Made by a program: the position numbers and the translations under genes. Below, piece after piece: positions 17,124-25,802 of a DNA stretch of 64,000 nucleotides; positions within the stretch are counted from its first letter, which is position 1; the number at the start of each line of letters is the position of its first letter. The notes beneath the pieces were generated by a model. It saw only the letters and a program-made list of their open reading frames with translations. It was not told where the DNA came from and made no database searches. This stretch comes from Rhodoblastus sp963828185 (GTDB lineage: Bacteria > Pseudomonadota > Alphaproteobacteria > Rhizobiales > Beijerinckiaceae), in NCBI GenBank assembly GCA_963828185.1, contig CAWHDV010000006.1, positions 1 to 64,000 on the forward strand. The letters are read 5' to 3'.

Positions 17124-17375
17124 CTAGGCGGGACCTAAGCGGCCGACAGCGGCAACAAGATCTTCCTGTTTATGAACTCCAGACAGCGTAAACCTACGAA
17201 CAGCGCCAGACTTTTTGCTCTCAACTGTATAAGTTATATCCGGCGGATCAGGCAGACCCGAAATAGCTAATAGATCAAGAACAAAAAATAAAATATACAG
17301 CGCGCCATAGCTGCTACGCTTACGTGTCACGATCCAGCCGTCGACTTCATCGCAAACCTCAAACACGGCAATCAC
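17124..17375 (-). CDS. small hypothetical membrane-associated protein coupled to ppc
   Basis: An 83-residue frame that begins at a GTG overlapping the ppc stop codon (GTGA), with GGA eight bases upstream, so translation would be coupled to ppc. The N-terminal part has one hydrophobic helix (YGALYILFFVLDLLAISG); the rest is polar with an ESKKSGAVRRFTLSG segment and ends in VAAVGRLGPA. I recognise no family. Codon use is less GC-rich than in ppc (many A/T third positions), which suggests separate acquisition or weak selection. It could also be a chance frame. Confidence 0.5.
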   Translation of the reverse strand: MIAVFEVCDEVDGWIVTRKRSSYGALYILFFVLDLLAISGLPDPPDITYTVESKKSGAVRRFTLSGVHKQEDLVAAVGRLGPA

Positions 17376-20149
17376 CCCGTATTCCGCAAGCCCGCCGCGA
17401 TGCCGTTGATGGCGATCAATATGCCCACCCGCGCCTTGTGGTCGATCTGGCCGGCGCGCCAGCGGCGCAGCAGTTCCGCCTGCAAGAAATTGAGCGGCGC
17501 TATATAGGCGAAGCGGTGGGTGATCGACCGCGCCAGCGCCGGATTGTCGGCGAGCCGCAGGGTCTGCCCGGTGGCGATCTCCAGGGCCGACTCGGTGCGG
17601 CGCCATTCCGCCTCGATCTCGGAGAAAATCGCCTCCGCCTGCGCGCGGTCGGGAACGAGATCGGCGTAACGCCGGGCGATGCCGAGATCGCCCTTGGCCA
17701 GCACCATGTCCATGTTCGACAGGAGCGTGCGGAAAAACGGCCACTGCTCATACATGCGCCGCAGCAGAGTTTTTCGGTTTTCCGCGTCGTCGCGCAAAAA
17801 AGCCTCGACGGCCGCGCCAAAACCGAACCAGCCCGGCAGCGCCACGCGGCTCTGGCCCCAGGAAAAGCCCCAGGGAATGGCGCGCAGATCCTCGATTTTC
17901 CGCGTGGCCTTGCGCGAGGCCGGGCGCGAGCCGATGTTGAGTTCGGCGATCTCGGCGATCGGCGTGGCGGCGTAGAAATAATCGACGAAACCCGGCGTCT
18001 CGTAGACCAGCCGGCGATAGGCGCCCATCGACAGGCGCGAAAGCTCCGCCGCCGCTTGCAGAAATTCCGCCTCTGGCTGCTGGCCGTCCGACAGCAGCGT
18101 CGCTTCGAGATCGGCCGCAATGAAGGTTTCGAGATTGCGGCGGCCGATGTCGGGATTGGCGTATTTGGCGTTGATGACTTCGCCTTGCTCGGTCAGGCGG
18201 ATCTGGCCGCGCACGGTGCCGGGCGGCTGCGCCAGAATCGCCTGGTAGGACGGGCCGCCGCCGCGCCCCACCGCGCCGCCGCGCCCGTGGAACAGGCGCA
18301 GTCGCAGGCCCGGCATGGCGTCGAACAGCGCGGCCAGCGCCGTCGAGCCGCGATAGAGCTCCCAGTTCGAGGTCAGGTAGCCGCCGTCCTTGTTGCTGTC
18401 GGAATAGCCGAGCATCACGTCCTGCACGCCGCTGGAACGGCGGATCAACTCGGCCATGCCCGGCAGGGCGTAGAAGGCGCGCAGGATCAATTCGGCGGCG
18501 CGCAGATCCTCGATCGTCTCGAACAGCGGCGTGACGATCAGGTCGAGGCGCGCATCGGCCTCGTCCAGCATGCCGTGCAAAAGACCGCATTCCTTTTGCA
18601 GCACCATCACTTCGAGCAGGTCGCTGACGCTTTCGGTATGGCTGATGATGTAATGGCGGATGCATTCCGCCCCGATCTTTTGCCGCAACTCCCGCGCCGT
18701 CTCGAACACAGCCAACTCGTCGATCAAACCTTGCGAATAATCGATGTTGGGCGCGCGCAGCGGGCGCGGGTCGGCGAGCAAGCGCAACAGCAGTTTGATC
18801 CGTTCGGCTTCCGGCAGCGCCGCATAATCAGGGGCGACGCGCACGGCGGCGACGAGCTCGGCGACCACGGCCTCGTGCCGGTCGGAACTCTGGCGCAAAT
18901 CGGTCGTCGCCATATGGAAGCCGAAAATCTCCGCAGCGCGGATCAGCGCCGCCAGCCGGCCGGCGACGAGCGCGCCGCCGTGATGGGCGACGAGGGAATC
19001 GCGCACGATGTGCAGGTCGCGGCTAAAGCTCCGCACATTCTCGTAGGGCTCGGCCGGGGCCACGGCGTGGCGCATGGCCTCGCCGCCGGTCAGCGCCGTC
19101 AATGTGCCGGCGAGCCGGGCATAGACGCCGATCAGGGCGCGGCGGTAGGATTCGTCGGCGCGGTGCGGATTGTGGTCGCCCGAAGCCTCGGCCAAAACCT
19201 CGAGCTCGGGCGTGCAATCGACCAGCGCCCGCGACATCGACAATTCCGCGCCGAGATGATGCGTCTCGACCAGATAATGCCGCAGGATCACGTCGCAATG
19301 CAGCCGCACCGTCTGGTCGAGCGTCCGGGCGTCGACGTTCGGATTGCCGTCGCGGTCGCCGCCGATCCAGTTGCCCATGCGAAAGAATGGCGGGACCTTG
19401 CGTCCGAGCCTTGTTTCCAGATCGGCGTAGAGCTTGGGAATTTCGCGGATGAACGTCGAGCGGTAATAGAGCAGGACATTGTCGATTTCGTCGCGCACGG
19501 TGAGGCTGGCGGTGCGCAGGATGCGCGTCTGCCAGAGCTGCACGATGCGGGCGTGCAATTGCGCCTCGTTATCGGCCAACTCGGCCGCGTTGCGGCAGGA
19601 TTCGCGCGCAGTCAGCAGGTCCGCGACGGCGCGTTCGCCGTCGAGCGTCGAGCGTCGCTGCACTTCGGTCGGATGCGCGGTCAGAACCGGCGAAACATAG
19701 GAATTTTCCAGCGCCTCGCCGATTTTTTGCATCGAGACGCCCGCCGCCTCGAGGCGGTCGAAGCTGTGCGCCAGGCCGCCCGGCTGGGTGTGCGGCTCAT
19801 GCGCGGCGCGGCGGCGCAGAAAATGCCGGTCTTCGGCAATATTGGCCAGATGCGAGAAATAGGCGAAGGCGCGGATGACGGAGACGGTCTCCGCCGGGGT
19901 CAGGCTTTCCAGCAGGGCGCCAAGCTCCGCGCCCGCCTCGGGATGCGACCGGCGCTGGTCCGCGACCGACAGGCGGCGGATGGTCTCGATGCGCTGGAAG
20001 ATCGCTTCACCCTCCTGCTCGCGCACCGTATCGCCAAGAATCTGGCCGAGCAGCCTGATGTCCTCGTAAAGCGGGCGCTGCTTTTCGTTTTCCGCATGGT
20101 TCGCGGGCTCAGCGTCGCCGCGCGCCGGACTGGACGATTGATCCATCAT
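17372..20149 (-). CDS. ppc: phosphoenolpyruvate carboxylase
   Basis: A 925-residue enzyme carboxylating phosphoenolpyruvate to oxaloacetate, an anaplerotic step also used in the serine cycle of methylotrophs. Family motifs are VLTAHPTEVQRRS with the catalytic His (about residue 155), GNWIGGDRDGNPN, VMLGYSDSNKDGG, FHGRGGAVGRGGGP with the mobile loop Arg, and the C-terminal GLRNTG. GGGGAA precedes tandem ATG codons. A small ORF overlaps its stop codon. The 3'-ward atp operon is convergent. Confidence 0.96.
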   Translation of the reverse strand: MMDQSSSPARGDAEPANHAENEKQRPLYEDIRLLGQILGDTVREQEGEAIFQRIETIRRLSVADQRRSHPEAGAELGALLESLTPAETVSVIRAFAYFSHLANIAEDRHFLRRRAAHEPHTQPGGLAHSFDRLEAAGVSMQKIGEALENSYVSPVLTAHPTEVQRRSTLDGERAVADLLTARESCRNAAELADNEAQLHARIVQLWQTRILRTASLTVRDEIDNVLLYYRSTFIREIPKLYADLETRLGRKVPPFFRMGNWIGGDRDGNPNVDARTLDQTVRLHCDVILRHYLVETHHLGAELSMSRALVDCTPELEVLAEASGDHNPHRADESYRRALIGVYARLAGTLTALTGGEAMRHAVAPAEPYENVRSFSRDLHIVRDSLVAHHGGALVAGRLAALIRAAEIFGFHMATTDLRQSSDRHEAVVAELVAAVRVAPDYAALPEAERIKLLLRLLADPRPLRAPNIDYSQGLIDELAVFETARELRQKIGAECIRHYIISHTESVSDLLEVMVLQKECGLLHGMLDEADARLDLIVTPLFETIEDLRAAELILRAFYALPGMAELIRRSSGVQDVMLGYSDSNKDGGYLTSNWELYRGSTALAALFDAMPGLRLRLFHGRGGAVGRGGGPSYQAILAQPPGTVRGQIRLTEQGEVINAKYANPDIGRRNLETFIAADLEATLLSDGQQPEAEFLQAAAELSRLSMGAYRRLVYETPGFVDYFYAATPIAEIAELNIGSRPASRKATRKIEDLRAIPWGFSWGQSRVALPGWFGFGAAVEAFLRDDAENRKTLLRRMYEQWPFFRTLLSNMDMVLAKGDLGIARRYADLVPDRAQAEAIFSEIEAEWRRTESALEIATGQTLRLADNPALARSITHRFAYIAPLNFLQAELLRRWRAGQIDHKARVGILIAINGIAAGLRNTG

Positions 20150-20189
20150 TCGTTCCCCACTTTTTCCGGCCCTGCGTCTAACGCAACAC

Positions 20190-20663
20190 TTACCAGATTG
20201 GATCGGGAGATGCGGATTGCAAAAATTCGGCGATGCGGGCGCGCGTCGAATCCGTCGCCTCGGCGGGCAGCGCGTCGAGAGGATAGAAGCCGGATTCGGC
20301 GATTTCCCAATCAGGCGCGCGGACTTGGGCCTGGCGCACGTTTTTCGCCAGGTAGAGCGCGACGTGGTCGCGGCGCGAATGGCGCGGGTTGTGGTAAAAG
20401 CCGATCAGCCGCGCCGGCTCGGTCAGTTCGAGACCGCCCTCCTCCGCAAGCTCGCGCTCCAGCGAAAGGAGCGCCGTCTCGCCGGATTCGACGCCCCCGC
20501 CCGGCAAATAGAAGCCGGGCGCATAGGTGTGGCGCACCAGAAAGACGCGGGAATTCGCGTCAAGCGCGATGACGCGCACGCCGAGCGTCATCGGCCTTGT
20601 CACGAGTCCGACAATTCTCTGCCCCTGGCGCACGAATTTGTGCCAGCCCGACATTTGCGACAT
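20190..20663 (-). CDS. NUDIX hydrolase
   Basis: A 157-residue hydrolase of nucleoside-diphosphate-linked substrates. The Nudix box GGVESGETALLSLERELAEEGGL (matching GX5EX7REUXEEXGU) lies near residue 60, after the strand VFLVRHTYAPGFYLPGG. Substrate cannot be read from sequence. The ATG at 20663 has GAGGGA five bases upstream and is preferred to an in-frame ATG ten codons earlier. It runs in the same direction as ppc, 40 bp before it, and may be co-transcribed. Confidence 0.88.
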   Translation of the reverse strand: MSQMSGWHKFVRQGQRIVGLVTRPMTLGVRVIALDANSRVFLVRHTYAPGFYLPGGGVESGETALLSLERELAEEGGLELTEPARLIGFYHNPRHSRRDHVALYLAKNVRQAQVRAPDWEIAESGFYPLDALPAEATDSTRARIAEFLQSASPDPIW

Positions 20664-20698
20664 GGATGTCCCTCGACTGGATTTGCCGGCCAATTCAA

Positions 20699-20710
20699 TT
20701 TAGAACTAAA
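20699..20710. promoter_or_regulatory. candidate Irr iron-control element before mbfA
   Basis: TTTAGAACTAAA, an imperfect dyad (TTTAG-AA-CTAAA), 63 bp before mbfA and 36 bp before the divergent NUDIX gene. Its first half matches TTTAGAA of the rhizobial ICE consensus; the second half is displaced, so the match is partial. Confidence 0.4.
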
Positions 20711-20772
20711 CCAAGAAGCGCCTCCCGGCCAGCAAGCTGAGCCGATTCGCGCGCCGGCACGGATTATATGGA

Positions 20773-21750
20773 ATGAGTTTGAAGAATTTTACCGAGCTGA
20801 CCGAGCGCGAAATACTCGCCATCGCGATCGCTTCCGAGGAGGAAGACAGCCGGATCTATCTCGGCTTCGCCGAGGAATTGGCCGACCGCTATCCCGCCAC
20901 CACCAAGGTGTTCCAGGAAATGGCCGCGGAAGAGGACGGCCACCGCCGGCAATTGCTGGAAATCTACCAGGCGCGGTTCGGCCAGAACCTGCCGGCCATC
21001 CGGCGCGAGGACGTCGTGGGCTTCCTCAACCGCCGCCCGACCTGGCTGATGAAGAACCTGCCGCTCGAAACCATCCGCCGCCAGGCCGAGGCGATGGAGG
21101 CGGACGCACAACGCTTTTACGTGAAAGCGGCGACGCAGACGCAGGATGTCGGCGTGAGAAAGCTTTTGGGCGACCTCGCCATGGTCGAGAAGAGCCACGG
21201 CGAGAAAGCCAGCGCGCTGTCGGAAGCCATTCTCACCGAGACCGCCCGCGATGAAGAGGGCAAGACGGCGCATCGCTTTTTTGTGCTGCAATATGTGCAG
21301 CCGGGCCTCGCCGGCCTGATGGACGGTTCCGTCTCGACCCTCGCGCCGCTGTTCGCCGCCGCCTTCGCCACCCACAACAACTGGAGCACATTGCTGGTCG
21401 GCCTCGCCGCCTCGCTCGGCGCCGGCATCAGCATGGCCATTGCCGAAGCCCTGTCCGACGACGGCTCGATCACCGGGCGCGGCGCGCCCATCATTCGCGG
21501 CGTCGTGACCGGACTGATGACGACGATAGGCGGCCTCGGCCATTCCCTGCCCTATCTCGTGCCCGACAGCTGGCCGCACGCCTTCTGGACCGCAACCGCC
21601 ATCGCCGGCTGCGTGGTTTTCGTCGAGCTGTGGGCCATCGCCTATGTGCGCGCGCGCTACATGGACACGCCTTTCCTCAAGGCGGTGGCGCAGATCGTCG
21701 TTGGCGGCGCCGTTGTCCTGGCCGTCGGCATCTTGATCGGCGGGGCTTGA
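20773..21750 (+). CDS. mbfA: membrane-bound ferritin MbfA (rubrerythrin-VIT1 fusion)
   Basis: A 325-residue fusion of a cytoplasmic ferritin-like/rubrerythrin domain (residues 1-160) with a VIT1/CCC1-type membrane domain (about 165-325). The diiron ligands are visible as the helix EEEDSRIYLGFAEEL and the ExxH pairs EEDGH and VEKSH. The membrane part opens with QYVQPGLAGLMDGSVSTLAP. In Bradyrhizobium and Agrobacterium MbfA exports iron and protects against iron and peroxide stress under Irr control. An Irr-like half-site lies upstream. Confidence 0.92.
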   Translation: MSLKNFTELTEREILAIAIASEEEDSRIYLGFAEELADRYPATTKVFQEMAAEEDGHRRQLLEIYQARFGQNLPAIRREDVVGFLNRRPTWLMKNLPLETIRRQAEAMEADAQRFYVKAATQTQDVGVRKLLGDLAMVEKSHGEKASALSEAILTETARDEEGKTAHRFFVLQYVQPGLAGLMDGSVSTLAPLFAAAFATHNNWSTLLVGLAASLGAGISMAIAEALSDDGSITGRGAPIIRGVVTGLMTTIGGLGHSLPYLVPDSWPHAFWTATAIAGCVVFVELWAIAYVRARYMDTPFLKAVAQIVVGGAVVLAVGILIGGA

Positions 21751-21760
21751 GGTTTTTCGC

Positions 21761-22615
21761 ATGTTTCGCATCGCTCATTTGTCCGACCCCCATATCGGCC
21801 CGCTCCCCAAGCCGCGCTGGCGCGAACTGATCGGCAAGCGCGCGACCGGCTACCTCAACTGGCGTCGCGGCCGCTCGCGCGCGCATGACATGGACGCCCT
21901 GTCGGCGCTGGTCGCCGACCTTCGCGCGCAAAATCCCGACCATGTCGCCATGACCGGCGACATCTGCAATATTGGCCTGCCCGGGGAATTTCCGCTCGCC
22001 GCGCAGTGGCTCGGCACGTTGGGCCGGCCCGCCGACGTCAGCCTCGCGCCGGGAAATCACGACACTTATCTGCGGTCGAGCCTGACCTACATGACGCGCG
22101 AACTCAGCCCATGGATGCGCGGCGACGACGACGCGCAGGGCTTCCCCTATCTGCGCCGCCGCAAGGGCGTGGCGATCATCGGCTTGTGCACGGGCGTGCC
22201 CACGCTGCCCTTCGTCGCGTCGGGCAAGCTCGGCGATGGCCAGTTGACGAGGCTGGAAGGGATTTTGCGCGAGACGCGCGGCGAAGTCCGTGTGGTGCTG
22301 CTGCATCACCCGCCGGTCGACGGCGGCGGCGGCATCAGGAACCTCGGCGACCATCGCGCGCTGGCCGCCCTCCTGTCACGCGAGGGGGCGGAATTGCTGC
22401 TGCATGGCCACAGCCATACGATTTCACGCAAAAGCCTGCCAGGTCCCAAGGGACCGATCCCGGTGCTCGGCATCTGTTCGGCGTCGTCGATCGGCCGCAA
22501 TCCGCGCCGGCGCGCCGCCTATTACCTGATCGACATTGACGCGAAAAACCGCCGCCTGGTGTTCACCGCTCGCCAGCTCGGCGCGGCCGGGCAGTTCAAC
22601 ACGCTCTCGAGCTGA
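21761..22615 (+). CDS. metallophosphoesterase (calcineurin-like)
   Basis: A 284-residue phosphoesterase with all five metal-binding blocks in order: LSDPHIG (residue 8), MTGDICN (about 65), PGNHD (about 96), LLHHPP (about 183) and LLHGHSH (about 212). This is the class III cyclic-nucleotide-phosphodiesterase-like layout, but the substrate is unknown. It starts 10 bp after mbfA (GAGG ribosome site inside the gap) and is probably co-transcribed with it. Confidence 0.9.
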   Translation: MFRIAHLSDPHIGPLPKPRWRELIGKRATGYLNWRRGRSRAHDMDALSALVADLRAQNPDHVAMTGDICNIGLPGEFPLAAQWLGTLGRPADVSLAPGNHDTYLRSSLTYMTRELSPWMRGDDDAQGFPYLRRRKGVAIIGLCTGVPTLPFVASGKLGDGQLTRLEGILRETRGEVRVVLLHHPPVDGGGGIRNLGDHRALAALLSREGAELLLHGHSHTISRKSLPGPKGPIPVLGICSASSIGRNPRRRAAYYLIDIDAKNRRLVFTARQLGAAGQFNTLSS

Positions 22616-22644
22616 GCCTTTTTCAGGCGGAAGCGCCGCAGCTT

Positions 22645-23349
22645 CTACCAAAGCACCTTGGGAACCCGGCGCTTCCAGCGTTCTCCGCGCGGCAGGCTGG
22701 TCGCCGCCTCGACACGGTCGCCATGGGTGATGCGGCCGCTGGCGGCTCGCGCTTGGGTTTTTGCCCCTTGGGTTTTTGCCCCTTGGGCCGCGCTTCCCTC
22801 GACTGCAGGGATGCGCCCGTTGGCGTGAACCGCCCTGGCCTCGCGCGGCGGCGCGGCAGTCGTGGCCGCCAAGGGCGTGGCCGCGAGGGGCGTGGCTGCA
22901 ACAGGCATGGTTGCGACTGGAATGGCTGCGACGGGCATGACTGCGACGGCCGCCGACGCCATGGGCTCTTTCCGGACGCGCGCGCCTCCTCGCGCAACGC
23001 GCGAAGAAGCAGGAGAGCTTGCAGCTTGCGGGACGGACGCGGCTTTCGGCGGCCTGCCGCGCCGCCGCTTCAGCGGGGCGGACGCATCCTCAATCCCGGC
23101 CGCCTCTCCAACCGTCGCCGCTGCTTCCACCACCGAGGTCTTGATCGCCGGTTCGATGGCGTCAAGAATTCGGCGCGGGGACGGCGGCGCGGCTGGCGCG
23201 GGCCTTGGTTCGGGAAGCGGCGCCAATTTTGCTCCCAGCGGCTTTGTCGGCTTTGACGCAACCACAGGACGCGTGGCGAGAGCGCCTCTGCGTCCACGTT
23301 TGACTTCGACCGTAAAAGGTTTTTGAGGACGACCCACCCTCAACTCCAT
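22645..23349 (-). CDS. AT-hook-like, low-complexity protein
   Basis: A 234-residue basic, proline/alanine-rich protein. It has an N-terminal VGRPQKPF and a central KRRRGRPPKAA, both resembling AT-hook (RGRPxK) DNA-binding motifs, then a run of six-residue repeats (VMPVAA, IPVAT, TPLAA), a duplicated GAKTQ, and a conserved-looking C-terminus RGERWKRRVPKVLW. The RGERWKRRxP ending recurs in other Rhizobiales AT-hook proteins. A role as a small DNA-binding regulator is inferred. No strong ribosome site is seen; the ATG at 23349 is a best guess. Confidence 0.6.
   Translation of the reverse strand: MELRVGRPQKPFTVEVKRGRRGALATRPVVASKPTKPLGAKLAPLPEPRPAPAAPPSPRRILDAIEPAIKTSVVEAAATVGEAAGIEDASAPLKRRRGRPPKAASVPQAASSPASSRVARGGARVRKEPMASAAVAVMPVAAIPVATMPVAATPLAATPLAATTAAPPREARAVHANGRIPAVEGSAAQGAKTQGAKTQARAASGRITHGDRVEAATSLPRGERWKRRVPKVLW
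22752..22787. repeat. 15-bp tandem repeat inside the AT-hook gene
   Basis: Two complete and one partial copies of a 15-base unit (CTTGGGTTTTTGCCC), encoding GAKTQ twice on the minus strand. Being a multiple of three, copy-number changes would keep the frame. Confidence 0.75.
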
Positions 23350-23573
23350 CAATGAGCGGGAAAACGAATCAATCTACAGCTTTTACTTTAAAACAAACCA
23401 GGCCGGCGCGAAAAGGGAATGCTCATCCAAATGATTGTTTCCACATTCTTAATTTTGCATGAATGACCCGCGCCGCGCCGGCGCGGACTTTGCGGCGCCA
23501 ACCGACACCGCGCTGTTGCCTTCTGCATCTACCATAGATGTGACGGAATGCTGCTGTTGAAAAGGATTACGCC

Positions 23574-23975
23574 ATGGTGAAAATCATTTTTTACGAAAAA
23601 CCGGGCTGCGCGGAGACTCAAACCCAGAAGAGCTTTCTCGCAGCGGCTGGCTACCAGATTGAGGCGCGTGACTTGACGGCCGAACGCTGGACGCCCGCGG
23701 GCTTGCGCGGATTTTTCGCCGAACGGCCGGTCGCGGAATGGTTTGACCCGCGCGCGGCGAAGGTCCTCTCCGGCGAAATCGATCCGTCTCGCGCCAATCC
23801 GCAGGCGGCCCTGGTGATGATGTCGCTCGACCCGGACCTGATCAGGAGCCCGCTGCTGAAACTCAAGGGGCGGTGCGCCTCCGGCCTCGAAGCGGCGGAA
23901 TTGGAAATCTTCCTCGCCGGCGGCCGCTTCGAGCGCCCCGACGCCTGTCTTCCTGCCGTGTGGAGCGGCGAATGA
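23574..23975 (+). CDS. ArsC/Spx-fold protein, NifO-like (nitrogenase-associated)
   Basis: A 133-residue thioredoxin-fold protein of the ArsC-like superfamily. It opens VKIIFYEKPGCAETQTQKSFLAAAGY and contains FFAERPVAEWFD; both match the nitrogenase-associated (NifO-like) subgroup. The first Cys is present but the CX5R arginine of true arsenate reductases is replaced, so arsenate reduction is unlikely. No nif gene or sigma54/NifA promoter is visible nearby. AAGGA eight bases upstream supports the ATG. Confidence 0.8.
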   Translation: MVKIIFYEKPGCAETQTQKSFLAAAGYQIEARDLTAERWTPAGLRGFFAERPVAEWFDPRAAKVLSGEIDPSRANPQAALVMMSLDPDLIRSPLLKLKGRCASGLEAAELEIFLAGGRFERPDACLPAVWSGE

Positions 23976-24124
23976 TCGCAACCTGACAGGTCGAGCCGCT
24001 CCACAGAAACGCGCGGCGCAAAGGCGTTTTATACGTTGATCCACCTCCTCGGCGGGCGCAAAAAAGCGTCCCGGTCCCGCCTGACCGAAACGCTTGTGCA
24101 GCCTCGAGGAGAAAACGCGGAAAA

Positions 24125-24970
24125 TCAGGTTTCGACGAAGGCTTTTTCAATGACGTAAGACGCCGGATCGCCGCTTGAGCCTTCGCGGAAGCCGCGTTCC
24201 CCGAGCATGCGGACGAGGTCCTTCAACATGCCCGGGCTGCCGCAGAGCATGACGCGATCATTGGCCGGGTCGAGCGGCGGCTGGCCGATATCGGCGAACA
24301 GCTTGCCGGATTCGATCAGATCGGTGATGCGGCCCTGATGCGCGTAGGTCTCGCGCGTCACGGTCGGATAATGGATGAGCTTTTCGCGCACGATGTCGCC
24401 GAAAAACTCATTGTCCTTGGCCGCTGCGACAATATCCAGCCCGTATTGCAACTCGGCCACCTCACGGCAGCCGTGGATCAGGATCAGTTTATCATAGAGG
24501 TCATAAACCTCCGGGTCCTTGATGATGCTGGAAAAGGGCGCGATGCCGGTGCCGGTCGACAGCATGTAGAGGCGCTTGCCCGGCAGGAGATTCGGCTGCA
24601 CCAGCGTGCCCGTGGGCTTGCGCCCGACGAGGATCTGCTCGCCGACCTTCAGATGCTGGAGCCGCGACGTCAGCGGACCGTCCGCCACCTTGATGCTGAA
24701 GAATTCAAGGTCGTCCTCGTAATTGGCGCTCGCCATGCTGTAGGCGCGCAACAGCGGCTTGCCCTCGACCTCGAGGCCGATCATGGCGAACTGGCCGTTG
24801 ACGAAGCGAAAGGCCGAATCGCGCGTCGTGCGGAAGCGGAACAGGCGGTCGGTGTAATGCTGCACTTCGAGAACTGTCTCGCGGTTGAACGCGCCGCCGC
24901 TTTTCTTTTTCGGCGCCTGGGCCTCCGCGGCGGGCGCAAGCACGGCTGCATTCTCGGCGGCGTCGCTCAT
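24125..24970 (-). CDS. fpr: ferredoxin--NADP reductase
   Basis: A 281-residue FAD enzyme that moves electrons between NADP(H) and ferredoxin or flavodoxin. The FAD motif RAYSMASAN is near residue 93, the NADP pyrophosphate loop STGTGIAPF near 140, MLCGSPGMLKD near 245, and the C-terminus is EKAFVET as in bacterial subclass-I Fpr. An N-terminal 25-residue alanine-rich extension precedes the domain. GGAGAC lies nine bases before the ATG. It may serve nitrogenase or oxidative-stress metabolism. Confidence 0.93.
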   Translation of the reverse strand: MSDAAENAAVLAPAAEAQAPKKKSGGAFNRETVLEVQHYTDRLFRFRTTRDSAFRFVNGQFAMIGLEVEGKPLLRAYSMASANYEDDLEFFSIKVADGPLTSRLQHLKVGEQILVGRKPTGTLVQPNLLPGKRLYMLSTGTGIAPFSSIIKDPEVYDLYDKLILIHGCREVAELQYGLDIVAAAKDNEFFGDIVREKLIHYPTVTRETYAHQGRITDLIESGKLFADIGQPPLDPANDRVMLCGSPGMLKDLVRMLGERGFREGSSGDPASYVIEKAFVET

Positions 24971-25802
24971 CTTGACCTGTCTCCATAAAGGCTCAACGCC
25001 GATAAGCGCCGATCGTTTCGATCATGTGGCGTGGGCGAGGCTACAACCCGATTTCCGGCCTGGCGAGGCGAGCGAGGAGCGCCCCAACCGGGCGCCGTCG
25101 CGTTCTAAAATCCTGGCGCCGCTGTGAAACGCTTTGCGTCGACGCCTGATTGGCATCAGCGCAGGCAATCGCTTCAACGCGGCAACGGCTTCAACGTAGG
25201 CGCGGCGCCCCCCAATGACAAGAGCGCGCCTCGCCCGCATCAGCGATCCGATGCGGCTTTCCTATAGCGGCGCGGGAAAAAAGGCAATAGCATTTCAAAC
25301 AGATAGCTCCATTATATGGGCGCTGAATACCAGCGATGTAAAGTAAAGTATACGGCCATGATATATACGTAGATCCGCCGGCCTATCAGCCTCGGCAATC
25401 AAGATATTTGTTGTTCTTGCGTCGCGAACGGGTCAAACGAGTCGTGACGCCCGCTATCAATTGCCATGCAGGCCAAAAAACGCCGCCCGCCCTCTGCGAG
25501 GGATGCGCTTTTATTCTTTTATTGCTATATTTTTTTTATAACTTTGCTCCGCCTGCAATTTGCTCGGCCTGCAAAGGGAAAGACCGCCTCTCGGCGGCCT
25601 CAGATTGATGACAAAGTCGCGTGCCGGGGTCACATGGTTCGAGACGGCGGCTGCGCCGCCTCCTCACCATGAGGATTGTTATTTAAAAACAATTAGTAGC
25701 CCTCATCCTGAGGAGCGCCTGAAAGGCGCGTCTCGAAGGACGAGGGCGGTCCACGGGTTTGTCAGCAGCCTCAGACCGCCTCTCGGCGACCTCTCGCGTT
25801 TT
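24971..25802. other. 832-bp intergenic, no gene; AT-rich part and repeats
   Basis: No coding frame is supported. The half next to fpr holds its promoter region; 25290-25560 is AT-rich with palindromic ATATATA stretches; 25565-25800 is a mosaic of dispersed repeats (listed separately). Confidence 0.5.
25629..25800. repeat. composite rhizobial-type dispersed repeat
   Basis: Contains ACATGGTTCGAGACGGCGGC...GCCGCCTCCTCACCATGAGG, then a short AT-rich break, then CCTCATCCTGAGGAGCGCC...GGCGCGTCTCGAAGGACGAGG, and a closing segment with CAGACCGCCTCTCGGCGACC that echoes GACCGCCTCTCGGCGGCC at 25581. The CCTCATCCTGAGGAGC and GTTCGAGACG blocks are common dispersed repeats in Rhizobiales. Confidence 0.65.

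Noticed and set aside
17324..20572. A 1082-codon open frame on the plus strand
   Set aside because: It is antisense to ppc and the NUDIX gene, arises from high GC at codon positions and shows no family motif.
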